From Planctomycetaceae bacterium (lineage in GTDB: Bacteria > Planctomycetota > Phycisphaerae > Phycisphaerales > SM1A02): a DNA stretch of 12,809 bases. The stretch is from positions 1 to 12,809 of the forward strand of contig JAIYCA010000463.1 in assembly GCA_027488265.1 (NCBI GenBank). The letters run 5' to 3'. Both the position numbers and the translations under genes were made by a program. Position 1 is the stretch's first letter, and each line of letters starts with the position of its first letter. Positions 1 to 6,867 of this stretch are shown in pieces. The notes beneath the pieces are model-generated. The model was given only the letters and a program-made list of their open reading frames with translations. It was not told where the DNA came from and did no database searches.

Positions 1-765
1 CACACGTTCACGAATTGGGATGCGCGTCCGCTGACGCCGTCGCAACTTCGCTACGCCGCGGATGACGTGCGATATCTCCCGCTTGTGTGGGAGCGCTTGC
101 GGTGCGAACTCGAGGCGCGTGGCACGCTTGCGTGGGCGATGCGTGAGTGCGAGCAAAGTGGCAAGATTCCTGCGCGTTTCGACGAGGAATCGCAGATCCG
201 CCGCACGATGAAGAGTTGGCCGATGAAGCCAGCGCAAGTTCCGACGCTTCGTCTCGTGACGCGGCTTCGTGACACGATCGCGCGTGGCGAAGATCTGCCG
301 CATCGTGTCGTGATGCCCGATGAAACACTTGCGGAAGTCGTGCGACAGAAGCCGACGACTGCGGCGCAGCTTGCGGGAATTCGCGGGTTGCCAAAGCGAT
401 TTGCGCAGAAGTACGGCGAGCAGATTCTCTCGGCAGTTGTCGAGGGTGGAAAGATGCCGCCCGAGAAACTCGCGCATGGCAAGATCACCGAAGAAACGGG
501 CGACGATCGCACGTGCATCGATGCACTACTTGCGATCGCGAGCGCGCGATCGATTGCGATGGGTCTCGCGCCTGGCATGGTGCTGACGCGCAGCGATCTC
601 TCGCGTTGGTGGATGTCGCGGAATTCGACGTCACCAGAGCCGCTCTTTGAGTCGGGCGATTGGCGCGTCGAAGCGATGGGCACATGGCTCGATGCGTTCT
701 TGCAGGGTGACGCGAGCGTCGCGATTTCGTGGAAAGACGGGCGTCCTTCGCTCGCGAAGGAGTGA
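1..765 (+). CDS. rnd: Ribonuclease D, C-terminal part (5' end outside window)
   Basis: 3'-to-5' exoribonuclease of the DEDDy family, which trims tRNA and other structured RNA 3' ends in the cytoplasm. The reading frame is open from base 1, so the gene starts upstream; 254 codons are visible. Residues 5-25 of the visible part hold the end of the exonuclease domain, including the Exo III motif Y-x3-D (Y18, D22) in the typical context LRYAADDVRYL. An HRDC domain follows at roughly residues 103-160 (MPDETLAEVVRQKP ... GIRGLPKRF). A second, RNase D-type C-terminal HRDC-like domain follows at about 165-245, ending with the usual SGDWRVEAMGTWL pattern. The other DEDD acidic residues lie outside the window. 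The gene ends 8 bp before the aldehyde dehydrogenase, and its last codons (AAG GAG) double as that gene's Shine-Dalgarno site. Family assignment is firm. Confidence 0.93.
   Translation, partial: HTFTNWDARPLTPSQLRYAADDVRYLPLVWERLRCELEARGTLAWAMRECEQSGKIPARFDEESQIRRTMKSWPMKPAQVPTLRLVTRLRDTIARGEDLPHRVVMPDETLAEVVRQKPTTAAQLAGIRGLPKRFAQKYGEQILSAVVEGGKMPPEKLAHGKITEETGDDRTCIDALLAIASARSIAMGLAPGMVLTRSDLSRWWMSRNSTSPEPLFESGDWRVEAMGTWLDAFLQGDASVAISWKDGRPSLAKE
757..762 (+). promoter_or_regulatory. Shine-Dalgarno AAGGAG for the aldehyde dehydrogenase
   Basis: A perfect AAGGAG formed by the last two sense codons of rnd. It lies 11 nt before ATG 774, which supports that start over an in-frame GTG at 762 that overlaps the site itself. 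It implies translation of the dehydrogenase from a transcript that includes rnd. Confidence 0.6.
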
Positions 766-773
766 TCTCGATC

Positions 774-2219
774 ATGCGTTCGTTCAATCCGGCGATCGGC
801 GAAGCGATCGGCGCAGAGTTCTCACGATCAACGCGCGCCGAACTCGAGGCCATGGCCGACGCAGCCTTCGATGCGATCGATTTCCTCGCGGATGCGCCGG
901 GTGCGCAAATCGCCGAGTTTCTTGACGATTACGCCGCGCGGCTTGAATCTGATCGCGAGGGCCTCGCTCGGCTCGCACATGAGGAAACTGCGCTGCCATA
1001 CGCGCCGCGGCTCTCTGAAGTCGAGTTCAATCGCACGACGTTTCAGATGCGTGAAGCAGCGCGCGCGTTGCGTGATGAACGTTGGCGCGAGGTCGCGAGT
1101 GATGAGAGCAACAAGTTGCGATCGACGCGCGTGCCGCTCGGCGGCGCGGTTCTTTCGATTGGACCGTCGAACTTTCCATTGGCTTTCAACGGCGTTTCGG
1201 GCGGCGATTTCTGTGCAGCGATCGCGGCGCGGAATCCTGTGATCGCGAAAGCACATCCAGGCCATCTCAATACAACTGCGCGCCTCTTTGAGCATTGCGC
1301 CGCCGCGCGCGACGCAGCGCGACTTCCGAAGGCTGCGGTGCAACTCTTCGCAGATTGTGCACCTGAAGATGGCGAGGCACTGCTTGCACATCCAGGCGTT
1401 GCGGCGCTCGGGTTTACTGGTTCGCGCGCGAGTGGGCTTCGCCTAAAGGCCGTGTGCGATCGACTCGGGAAACCCGCAAGTTTGGAGATGTCGAGTGTGA
1501 ATCCCGTGTTTGTCGCATCACACGCGGCTGATGCGCGGGCGGAATCGATTGCCGAAACTTGGGCCGCATCAGTCTTTCTCGGCGGCGGACAATTCTGCAC
1601 GAAGCCTGGAGTTCTCTTTGTCGCTGGCGAAGGCGCGGCCGCGCGCGTTGCGCATCGTGCACGTGAACTCTTCGCAAGCGCGGCGCCTGCAGTCCTGCTC
1701 ACGAAAGCGATTCACGAGCACGCGTCTGCCGTCATTGCAACGCTCCACGCGCGCGGCGCTCAGCCGCTCGCGGGATTGGCTGCGTCGACGACCGCGCCCA
1801 CGCCCGCGTCGCATGGCGGATTTCACATGGCACCGACACTCTTCGCAGTTGATGCAGCGTTTACACGTGCGCATCGCGCCGAAGTGTTCACCGAGGCGTT
1901 CGGGCCGCTCGGCATCGTGGTGTCGGTTGAGAGTGACGCACAACTCGTCGATTTCGCGCGCACACTCGATGGCCAACTGGCAACCACCATCATCTCCGAC
2001 GCAAGTGATGCGGCGACTCGCGCGACACTTCAGGGTGTCCTTCGCTTCAAGGTAGGGCGCATACTCGATGAGGCCATGCCGACGGGCGTCGCCGTGAGCC
2101 CCGCGATGGTGCACGGCGGTCCGTTTCCCGCGACAGGTGACGCGCGTTTCAGCGCCGTTGGTTTGCCTGAGGCAGCGAAGCGCTTCACGAAATTGCTGTG
2201 TTTCGACCGCGTGCGTTGA
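774..2219 (+). CDS. Aldehyde dehydrogenase, alpha-ketoglutaric semialdehyde dehydrogenase type
   Basis: 481 aa. NAD(P)-dependent aldehyde dehydrogenase of the branch that includes 2-oxoglutarate semialdehyde (2,5-dioxopentanoate) dehydrogenases. Motifs: GPSNFPLAF (130-138) and the cofactor-loop region AKAHPGH (158-164); FTGSRASG (214-221); general base E238 in LEMSSVNP; catalytic C275 in GGGQFCTKPG; EAFGPLGIV further on; and the C-terminal AMVHGGPFPATGD block typical of this branch. ATG 774 is chosen because AAGGAG lies 11 nt upstream and the next in-frame starts lie inside rnd. Expected role: the last step of hydroxyproline (or sugar-acid) degradation, giving 2-oxoglutarate. The convergent neighbour at 2289-3263 would supply its substrate. 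NAD versus NADP preference cannot be read from the sequence. Confidence 0.92.
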   Translation: MRSFNPAIGEAIGAEFSRSTRAELEAMADAAFDAIDFLADAPGAQIAEFLDDYAARLESDREGLARLAHEETALPYAPRLSEVEFNRTTFQMREAARALRDERWREVASDESNKLRSTRVPLGGAVLSIGPSNFPLAFNGVSGGDFCAAIAARNPVIAKAHPGHLNTTARLFEHCAAARDAARLPKAAVQLFADCAPEDGEALLAHPGVAALGFTGSRASGLRLKAVCDRLGKPASLEMSSVNPVFVASHAADARAESIAETWAASVFLGGGQFCTKPGVLFVAGEGAAARVAHRARELFASAAPAVLLTKAIHEHASAVIATLHARGAQPLAGLAASTTAPTPASHGGFHMAPTLFAVDAAFTRAHRAEVFTEAFGPLGIVVSVESDAQLVDFARTLDGQLATTIISDASDAATRATLQGVLRFKVGRILDEAMPTGVAVSPAMVHGGPFPATGDARFSAVGLPEAAKRFTKLLCFDRVR

Positions 2220-2222
2220 TCG

Positions 2223-2254
2223 CACGCGTTGAATCACGCGTTGAATCACGCGTG
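2223..2254. repeat. 12-bp tandem repeat, about 2.6 copies
   Basis: The unit CACGCGTTGAAT occurs at 2223-2234 and 2235-2246, then a partial third copy CACGCGTG. It sits directly after the aldehyde dehydrogenase stop in the 69-bp convergent intergenic space. CACGCG of the first or second copy can pair with CGCGTG at 2249-2254, giving a GC-rich 6-bp stem. It may contribute to transcript ends on both strands, or be a simple slippage repeat. Confidence 0.7.
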
Positions 2255-2269
2255 TTCCGACAAACGGAA
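2255..2269. terminator. Weak hairpin between convergent genes
   Basis: TTCCG-ACAAA-CGGAA forms a 5-bp stem with a 5-nt loop, followed on the plus strand by AAA rather than a T-run. It lies between two convergent stop codons (2219 plus, 2289 minus), where a terminator is expected. No canonical U-tract is present on either strand, so intrinsic termination is doubtful. Confidence 0.25.
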
Positions 2270-2288
2270 AACGCCAGCGAACGCTCGT

Positions 2289-3263
2289 TCACTTCGGTTT
2301 CGACGTAAGTGCACGTCGAATGATCTCAAGCGCGCGAGCACGTTCGTTGCCCTCGACAGGTTGACGCGGCGCGCGCACGCGTTCGTCGCCAGTCTGTGTT
2401 TCGGCCATCACGAGTTTGATGAGTTGGACGAAGTCAGGCACGGTGTCGAGGCGCAGCAGTGGCAAGAACCACGCATACAACGCGTCGCATGCGGCGATAT
2501 CGGCTGCGTCGTGCGATTGTGCGAGTTTGAAGAGTTGCACGCTTTCCGCAGGCAGCGCATTCGCGAGGCCAGCGATCCATCCCGCGCAGCCCATGCGTGC
2601 GCCTTCAACGGCACAGTCATCGAGGCCCACAAGCGCGCCCACCTTGCGCGTACGCCCACGATTTCCCGCGATCAGCGCCGTGAGTTTGCGCGCATCGCCG
2701 GTCGAGTCCTTTACGGCGACGAGATTCGCATGTTTCTCCGCGAGATCGAACACTTGCTCGGCGCTCACATCGACGATGTACGCGGGCGGGTTGTTGTAGA
2801 GCATCATCGGCAGCGGAGCCGCAGAGAGCATCGCTTCGAAATGTGCGCGATATTCGCGCCACGCGCCCTTGTGCACGTAGGGCGGCAGAATCATGCAGCC
2901 GCGCATGCCGATTTCCGCAGCCTTCTCCACTTGTCGCACAACATCGCGCGTCGATGCAGCGGAAATCGTGGCAAATGCGTTGCCGCGGCCTTCGCTCGCG
3001 GCGCTGATCGCGCGCCAACCTTCGGCACGCTCTTCAAAGGAGAGAGTCTGTCCTTCACCGAGCGATCCTGGCCACACCGTTCCGGTGCAACCTGCGTCGA
3101 GCATGCGGCGAGTGAGATTCCCGAGGCCAGTGGCGCAGAGCGAACCATCATCTCGGAACGGCGTCACGGTTGCAGGAATCACGCCGCGAAACGGCGCACC
3201 CGCGTGATCGCTCAAGAGATTGTCGGTTGCCGCCGCAGCTTGTGTCACCTTCGTCGTACTCAT
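2289..3263 (-). CDS. DHDPS/NAL-family aldolase-type enzyme, probable 1-pyrroline-4-hydroxy-2-carboxylate deaminase
   Basis: 324 aa, class I Schiff-base TIM-barrel of the dihydrodipicolinate synthase family. Visible hallmarks: barrel start GVIPATVTPF (27-36), the substrate-carboxylate loop GSLGEGQTLS (66-75), the catalytic tyrosine Y156 in MLYNNPP, and the Schiff-base lysine K185 in LVAVKDSTGD. The family includes true DapA, neuraminate lyase, 5-keto-4-deoxyglucarate dehydratase and the hydroxyproline-pathway deaminase LhpC. Context favours the last: the divergent neighbour is a hydroxyproline epimerase-like gene, and the convergent gene is a 2-oxoglutarate semialdehyde dehydrogenase, which would use the product. 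5-Keto-4-deoxyglucarate dehydratase would give the same product and is the main alternative. The start ATG at 3263 has GAGG immediately adjacent, too close to serve as an SD, and a TACGCT box 6 nt upstream. The N-terminal 22 residues precede the usual family start. Confidence 0.88.
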   Translation of the reverse strand: MSTTKVTQAAAATDNLLSDHAGAPFRGVIPATVTPFRDDGSLCATGLGNLTRRMLDAGCTGTVWPGSLGEGQTLSFEERAEGWRAISAASEGRGNAFATISAASTRDVVRQVEKAAEIGMRGCMILPPYVHKGAWREYRAHFEAMLSAAPLPMMLYNNPPAYIVDVSAEQVFDLAEKHANLVAVKDSTGDARKLTALIAGNRGRTRKVGALVGLDDCAVEGARMGCAGWIAGLANALPAESVQLFKLAQSHDAADIAACDALYAWFLPLLRLDTVPDFVQLIKLVMAETQTGDERVRAPRQPVEGNERARALEIIRRALTSKPK

Positions 3264-3269
3264 CCTCGC

Positions 3270-3275
3270 AGCGTA
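3270..3275 (-). promoter_or_regulatory. Candidate -10 box TACGCT for the deaminase gene (leaderless)
   Basis: On the minus strand TACGCT lies exactly 6 nt upstream of the ATG at 3263, fitting TANNNT. With normal spacing, transcription would begin at or next to the start codon. No good TTGACA-like -35 was found. An identical box at identical spacing precedes the membrane protein gene (6730-6735). Confidence 0.4.
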
Positions 3276-3289
3276 GCAGCGCCTGCGAG

Positions 3290-3295
3290 TATCTT
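3290..3295 (+). promoter_or_regulatory. Candidate -10 box TATCTT for the epimerase gene (leaderless)
   Basis: TATCTT ends 6 nt before the GTG at 3302, and there is no well-placed Shine-Dalgarno. Together with the minus-strand TACGCT at 3270-3275 it makes a compact divergent promoter pair inside 38 bp, so a single regulator binding here could control both hydroxyproline genes. Confidence 0.4.
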
Positions 3296-3301
3296 GCGCC
3301 C

Positions 3302-4339
3302 GTGCAAATCCGTCGTTTCATTGACAGCCACACGGAAGGCGAGCCAACCCGCGTTCTACTCGCCGACGACAACGCGCCGTTTTCAACGACGCTTCCCGAG
3401 ATCCTCGCGCGTTGGACGAGCGACGGTCGCCTCAAGATTCCGCCCGACATGTTGGCGTTGGCGGCCAATCCACGAGCTGCCGATGCAACGGTGTGTGCGC
3501 TCGTTTGTGCACCATCCACGCGCGATGCCGTTTGCGGCGTGCTGTTCTGGAACGCTGCGGGCGCGCTCGGAATGTGCGGCCACGCGACGATCGGGCTCGC
3601 ACGAACGCTCGCGTGGGCGGGCTACGACTTGCCGCGCGTTGCAACCTTTGAAACGCGCGTGGGCGGCGTCCGAGTGCAAACGCTCGACGATGGCGCGATC
3701 AACTTCACGAATGTTCCGTCGTATGTCCACGCGCGTGATGTCGAGGTTGTGCTTGAACAAGGTGGAATGGCGCGCGGCGACATCGCGTGGGGTGGAAACT
3801 GGTTCTTCATCGTGCGGCATGATGGCCGTGCGCCCGCAGGGAAAGCAGGGCGTCGCATGCGTTCGCATGAGGAAGAACTCGCGTATACGAACGCGATCGC
3901 GCGCGGTATCGCGCGGGCGAAACTTCGTGGTGGCGCAGAGAATGGCGGGGTCATTGATCACGTCTCGCTGATCTTGCAGCCGTCGCGTGGCGATGCAGAC
4001 GCGCGCAACTTTGTGCTCTGCCCGAATGGGACATTCGATCGTTCGCCGTGTGGCACCGGCACGAGCGCGCTGCTTGCGTCACTGGCCGCGCGCGGTGAAC
4101 TCGCGCCGAAAGCCATGTGGCGGCAAGAGAGCGCGATCGGGAGTTTGTTCTGCGCGTCGTATGCGGCGATAGAGGGAACTCCGCGCGACGATGCCGATGA
4201 GAATGCGGCGGAACTTTCCCCGCGCGCGGGCAGCGTGATTCCGAGTATCGCAGGGCGCGCATTCATCGTCGCGGAAGGCCGCGTCGTGGCCGACCACGGT
4301 GATCCTTCGCGATGCGGGGCTTGGATCGAAGAGGCGTGA
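3302..4339 (+). CDS. Proline racemase family protein, probable 4-hydroxyproline 2-epimerase
   Basis: 345 aa from GTG 3302, the usual length for the family. It is expected to interconvert trans-4-hydroxy-L-proline and cis-4-hydroxy-D-proline by a two-cysteine proton relay, without cofactor. Both catalytic cysteines are visible: C92 in LGMCGHATIG and C250 in FDRSPCGTGTSA. The second Cys argues against the trans-3-hydroxyproline dehydratase subgroup, which has Thr there. The N-terminal IDSHTEGEPTRV and GGNWFF (164-169) are also family signatures. GTG 3302 is chosen because homology starts there (QIRRFIDSHTEGEPTR). The frame is open back to 3170, but that would overlap the divergent gene by 94 bp. 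Proline racemase itself remains possible, but the adjacent deaminase and dehydrogenase point to hydroxyproline. Confidence 0.9.
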   Translation: MQIRRFIDSHTEGEPTRVLLADDNAPFSTTLPEILARWTSDGRLKIPPDMLALAANPRAADATVCALVCAPSTRDAVCGVLFWNAAGALGMCGHATIGLARTLAWAGYDLPRVATFETRVGGVRVQTLDDGAINFTNVPSYVHARDVEVVLEQGGMARGDIAWGGNWFFIVRHDGRAPAGKAGRRMRSHEEELAYTNAIARGIARAKLRGGAENGGVIDHVSLILQPSRGDADARNFVLCPNGTFDRSPCGTGTSALLASLAARGELAPKAMWRQESAIGSLFCASYAAIEGTPRDDADENAAELSPRAGSVIPSIAGRAFIVAEGRVVADHGDPSRCGAWIEEA

Positions 4340-4387
4340 ATTCGCGCGACAAATCGCCTTCAAACCAAGCACTGTGCAAGGAACTGC

Positions 4388-5998
4388 ATGCGGCAGGAAG
4401 CTCACGAAATTCTCTACAACCCGCGCCTCAATCGTGGGACCGCGTTTAGTGAAACCGAACGCGAACTCCTCGGATTGACGGGGCTCTTTCCAGACGCCGT
4501 CGAAACGTGCGCGGTTCAACAAGAGCGCGCGCTGATGCAACTCGATCGACGTGCGAACGATCTCGAGCGCTACATCTATCTCTCAGAGTTACAAGATCGG
4601 AACGAACGACTCTTCTATCAGTTGCTGCGTGCCGATCCCGTGCGACACATGCCGATTGTGTATACGCCGACGGTGGGTGAAGCGTGTCAGAAGTTCGGGC
4701 ACATCATGCGGCGGCCGAAGGGGCTCTACGTTTCGCTTCGGCATCGTGGGCGCGTAGCCGACATTCTGCGCAATTGGCCCGAGGCCGATGTGCGCATCAT
4801 TTGTGTGACCGACGGCGAACGCATCCTTGGGCTCGGTGATCTCGGGATTTGCGGCATGGGAATTCCCGTTGGAAAGCTCGCGCTGTACACCGCGGTCGGC
4901 GGGGTCCATCCCGCGCGATGCATGCCGGTGGTCCTCGACGTAGGGACCAACAATCGCGAGTTCCTCGCCGATCCGCTCTATCCAGGGCTTCGTCACGAGC
5001 GGGTGCGTGGCGAGGCGTATGACGCGCTTGTCGAGGAATTCGTGCAGGCCGTCCAAGAGGTCTATCCGAAGGCGTGTATTCAATTCGAAGACTTTCACAA
5101 CACGACGGCGATTCCGCTCCTCGCGCGCTATCGCGATCGCGTCTCGTGTTTCAACGATGACATTCAGGGCACCGCATCGATCGCGGTGGCAGGGCTCTTT
5201 GCGGCGTGTCGTGCCCTTGAGAATTCGCTGGCGGATCACCGCTATCTCTTCTTCGGCGCAGGCAGTGCGGCGACCGGCATCGCGGATCTCGTTGTGCAGG
5301 CGATGAAGGCGCGCGGCGTTTCCGATGCCGAGGCGCGCTCGCGCATTTGGCTGATGAACTCCAAAGGTCTTGTCGTCCGCAACAACCCAGGTATTCAGCC
5401 GCATCAGATTCCGTTTGTGCGCGAGGGACGACTCGAACCGACGCTCGTCGATGCGGTGAAAGCGGTGCAGCCGACGGTTCTCATCGGGACGAGCACGCAG
5501 CCGCAGACATTTACGAAGGACGTGATCGACGCCATGCGCGCGTACTGCCGTCGCCCCGTGATTTTCCCGTATTCGAACCCCACGTCGAAGGCGGAGTGCA
5601 CCGCGGAGCAAGCGTGGACTTGGACAAATGGCGAAGCGATCTTCGCCGCAGGTTCGCCGTTTCCGCCGGTTGAACTCGGTGGGCGCGTGCTGATTCCGGG
5701 TCAAGGCAACAACGTCTACATCTATCCGGCGGTCGGGCTTGCGGTCTACGCCTGCGAAGCGACGCGTGTCACCGATGAGATGTTCCTGCGCGCGGCGGAG
5801 TCGCTCGCGTCACGCACGACCGACGCAGAGCTTTCGGTTGGGCTGATTTACCCGCCGCTGCAGCGGATTCATGAGTCCGCCGTCGAAGTTGCGATGGATG
5901 TCGCCGAACTGATTTATGCGCGAGGTCTCGCGGGCGTGGAGCGACCGAAAGACATCCGCGCGTTTGTGCGCGAAAAAGTCTACGACCCAGCCTATTGA
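4388..5998 (+). CDS. maeA: Malic enzyme (oxaloacetate-decarboxylating malate dehydrogenase)
   Basis: 536 aa, the long MaeA/eukaryote-like class. It oxidatively decarboxylates L-malate to pyruvate with NAD(P)+ and a divalent metal. Motifs: RGTAFSETER near the N-terminus; catalytic Y92 in VYTPTVG; VTDGERILGLGD (140-151); general base K163 in GIPVGKLALYTA; metal ligands E234 and D235 (FEDFHN) and D258 (FNDDIQGT); dinucleotide-binding FGAGSAATG (289-297). The segment after the second Rossmann strand reads NSKGLVV. Ser-Lys at this place is seen in NADP-preferring animal malic enzymes, so cofactor preference is uncertain despite the symbol. The start ATG has AAGGA at 4378-4382, 5 nt upstream. It lies 48 bp after the epimerase, probably in one transcript, consistent with moving TCA-cycle carbon from hydroxyproline into pyruvate. 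Confidence 0.93.
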   Translation: MRQEAHEILYNPRLNRGTAFSETERELLGLTGLFPDAVETCAVQQERALMQLDRRANDLERYIYLSELQDRNERLFYQLLRADPVRHMPIVYTPTVGEACQKFGHIMRRPKGLYVSLRHRGRVADILRNWPEADVRIICVTDGERILGLGDLGICGMGIPVGKLALYTAVGGVHPARCMPVVLDVGTNNREFLADPLYPGLRHERVRGEAYDALVEEFVQAVQEVYPKACIQFEDFHNTTAIPLLARYRDRVSCFNDDIQGTASIAVAGLFAACRALENSLADHRYLFFGAGSAATGIADLVVQAMKARGVSDAEARSRIWLMNSKGLVVRNNPGIQPHQIPFVREGRLEPTLVDAVKAVQPTVLIGTSTQPQTFTKDVIDAMRAYCRRPVIFPYSNPTSKAECTAEQAWTWTNGEAIFAAGSPFPPVELGGRVLIPGQGNNVYIYPAVGLAVYACEATRVTDEMFLRAAESLASRTTDAELSVGLIYPPLQRIHESAVEVAMDVAELIYARGLAGVERPKDIRAFVREKVYDPAY

Positions 5999-6015
5999 AG
6001 TTTGCGACGTTCGCG

Positions 6016-6723
6016 TCAGATCGGCGGAAGCGTGGCGTCTTGCGACGAAGCCTTCGCCTTCTTGCGCACGATCAGCGCGGGGATACCGAAGGCAAGTGCT
6101 GCAAGGCAGCCGCAGAGCGCGAGACATCCGCCGCCCACGCCTTTGAAGAGCGCCAAACCCGCACTCGCGAGTCGCTCCGCAGTCGCCTTGTCTGCCGCCG
6201 CAACCATGATTGCCGCGGGTGTATCGCTGCCGTCGGTGGTCTTCGCTTCGATGGTGTACGCGCCCGCCGCCTTCGTTTCGAAGAGACCAAACATTTCGAA
6301 AGGCGATTGCGGGTTGCGCGGTGCGTTGTTGGCGTCAAACTTCACGGCGTTGCCATCAGCATCCGTGATCGTGAACGTGTAGTTCACGCTGGCAGGCGGA
6401 ACGCCAATCTTCTTCTCGCCGACCATCCCGTCGGGATGCAGCGCAAGCATCGCGCCGCCTTCGGCGAGTTCGAGCGTCGCGGTTCCCGGCGCTTCGAACG
6501 TTTGTGAATTTGCGGCGATCGTCTTGATCTCAGTCTCGAGCGCGGTCACGGCGTCGCCGGCACCCGAGGTCAGCATGCTGATGATGCCGAAGACGGAGAC
6601 GAGGAACGAGAGCACCGCCACGGCCAAGAGCGCTTGGAAGAGGCAATTCCCGCGGCGGAGGACCGGAGTGCGGGAGGAGAAATTGCTGGCGGTGCGCCGA
6701 TTCGAGGTGGAGCAGAGAAGCAT
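6016..6723 (-). CDS. Two-helix membrane protein of unknown function with extracytoplasmic beta-rich domain
   Basis: 235 aa from ATG 6723; I do not recognise the family. Residues 1-27 are basic and polar, and a transmembrane helix follows at about 28-50 (LFQALLAVAVLSFLVSVFGI). An extracytoplasmic region at about 52-190 contains beta-like segments such as GTATLELAEGGAML, VNYTFTITDADGNAV and GAYTIEAKTTDGSD, resembling an immunoglobulin-like or prepeptidase-type fold. A second helix at about 195-219 is rich in Gly and Cys (C200, C204, C206) and is followed by RKKAK and a short cytoplasmic tail. By the positive-inside rule both termini are cytoplasmic. ATG 6723 is preferred over an in-frame GTG at 6771 because a TACGCT box lies 6 nt before it. 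It converges on malic enzyme with 17 bp between the stop codons, so it is its own transcription unit. Confidence 0.75.
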   Translation of the reverse strand: MLLCSTSNRRTASNFSSRTPVLRRGNCLFQALLAVAVLSFLVSVFGIISMLTSGAGDAVTALETEIKTIAANSQTFEAPGTATLELAEGGAMLALHPDGMVGEKKIGVPPASVNYTFTITDADGNAVKFDANNAPRNPQSPFEMFGLFETKAAGAYTIEAKTTDGSDTPAAIMVAAADKATAERLASAGLALFKGVGGGCLALCGCLAALAFGIPALIVRKKAKASSQDATLPPI

Positions 6724-6729
6724 TCGGGC

Positions 6730-6735
6730 AGCGTA
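6730..6735 (-). promoter_or_regulatory. Candidate -10 box TACGCT for the membrane protein gene (leaderless)
   Basis: TACGCT on the minus strand ends 6 nt before ATG 6723, the same hexamer and spacing as at 3270-3275. A possible -35, ATCACA (minus strand of 6752-6757, 4 of 6 matches to TTGACA), lies 16 bp further upstream. No Shine-Dalgarno is seen. Confidence 0.45.
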
Positions 6736-6851
6736 CCGCAGTCGCGGAACGTGTGATGCCCTCCGCGGCACTCAGCCGATATCCCGCCACCGACGGCGGT
6801 CCATGCGGCGACTTTTGCGCCGACGTTGCGCTGATCGGTCGTTGTGTGCGT

Positions 6852-6856
6852 GGAGG
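6852..6856 (+). promoter_or_regulatory. Shine-Dalgarno GGAGG for the M48 lipoprotein gene
   Basis: GGAGG lies 11 nt before ATG 6868 and downstream of the alternative in-frame GTG 6844, so it supports the ATG as start. The 144-bp region 6724-6867 between the divergent genes otherwise shows no clear plus-strand promoter by eye. Confidence 0.5.
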
Positions 6857-6867
6857 ATCTGCCCAAG

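Noticed and set aside
729..773. Upstream extension of the aldehyde dehydrogenase by 15 codons
   Set aside because: It lies inside rnd and lacks a Shine-Dalgarno. AAGGAG at 757-762 points to ATG 774.
3170..3301. Upstream extension of the epimerase frame by 44 codons
   Set aside because: It would overlap the divergent deaminase coding region by 94 bp and adds residues with no family similarity. The family N-terminus begins at GTG 3302.
2229..3971. Plus-strand open frame of 580 codons across the deaminase and epimerase genes
   Set aside because: It is antisense to a clear DHDPS-family gene and out of frame with the epimerase. Its translation is Arg/Ser/His-rich with no motif, an open-frame shadow of GC-rich codon use.
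4589..5704. Minus-strand open frame of 371 codons inside malic enzyme
   Set aside because: Exactly antisense to conserved catalytic motifs of malic enzyme. The product is Arg-rich without recognisable domains, so a shadow frame.
6006..6017. GACG-TTCG-CGTC mini-hairpin at the convergent malic enzyme/membrane protein ends, considered as terminator
   Set aside because: The stem is only 4 bp, overlaps the minus-strand stop codon and has no T-run on either strand.
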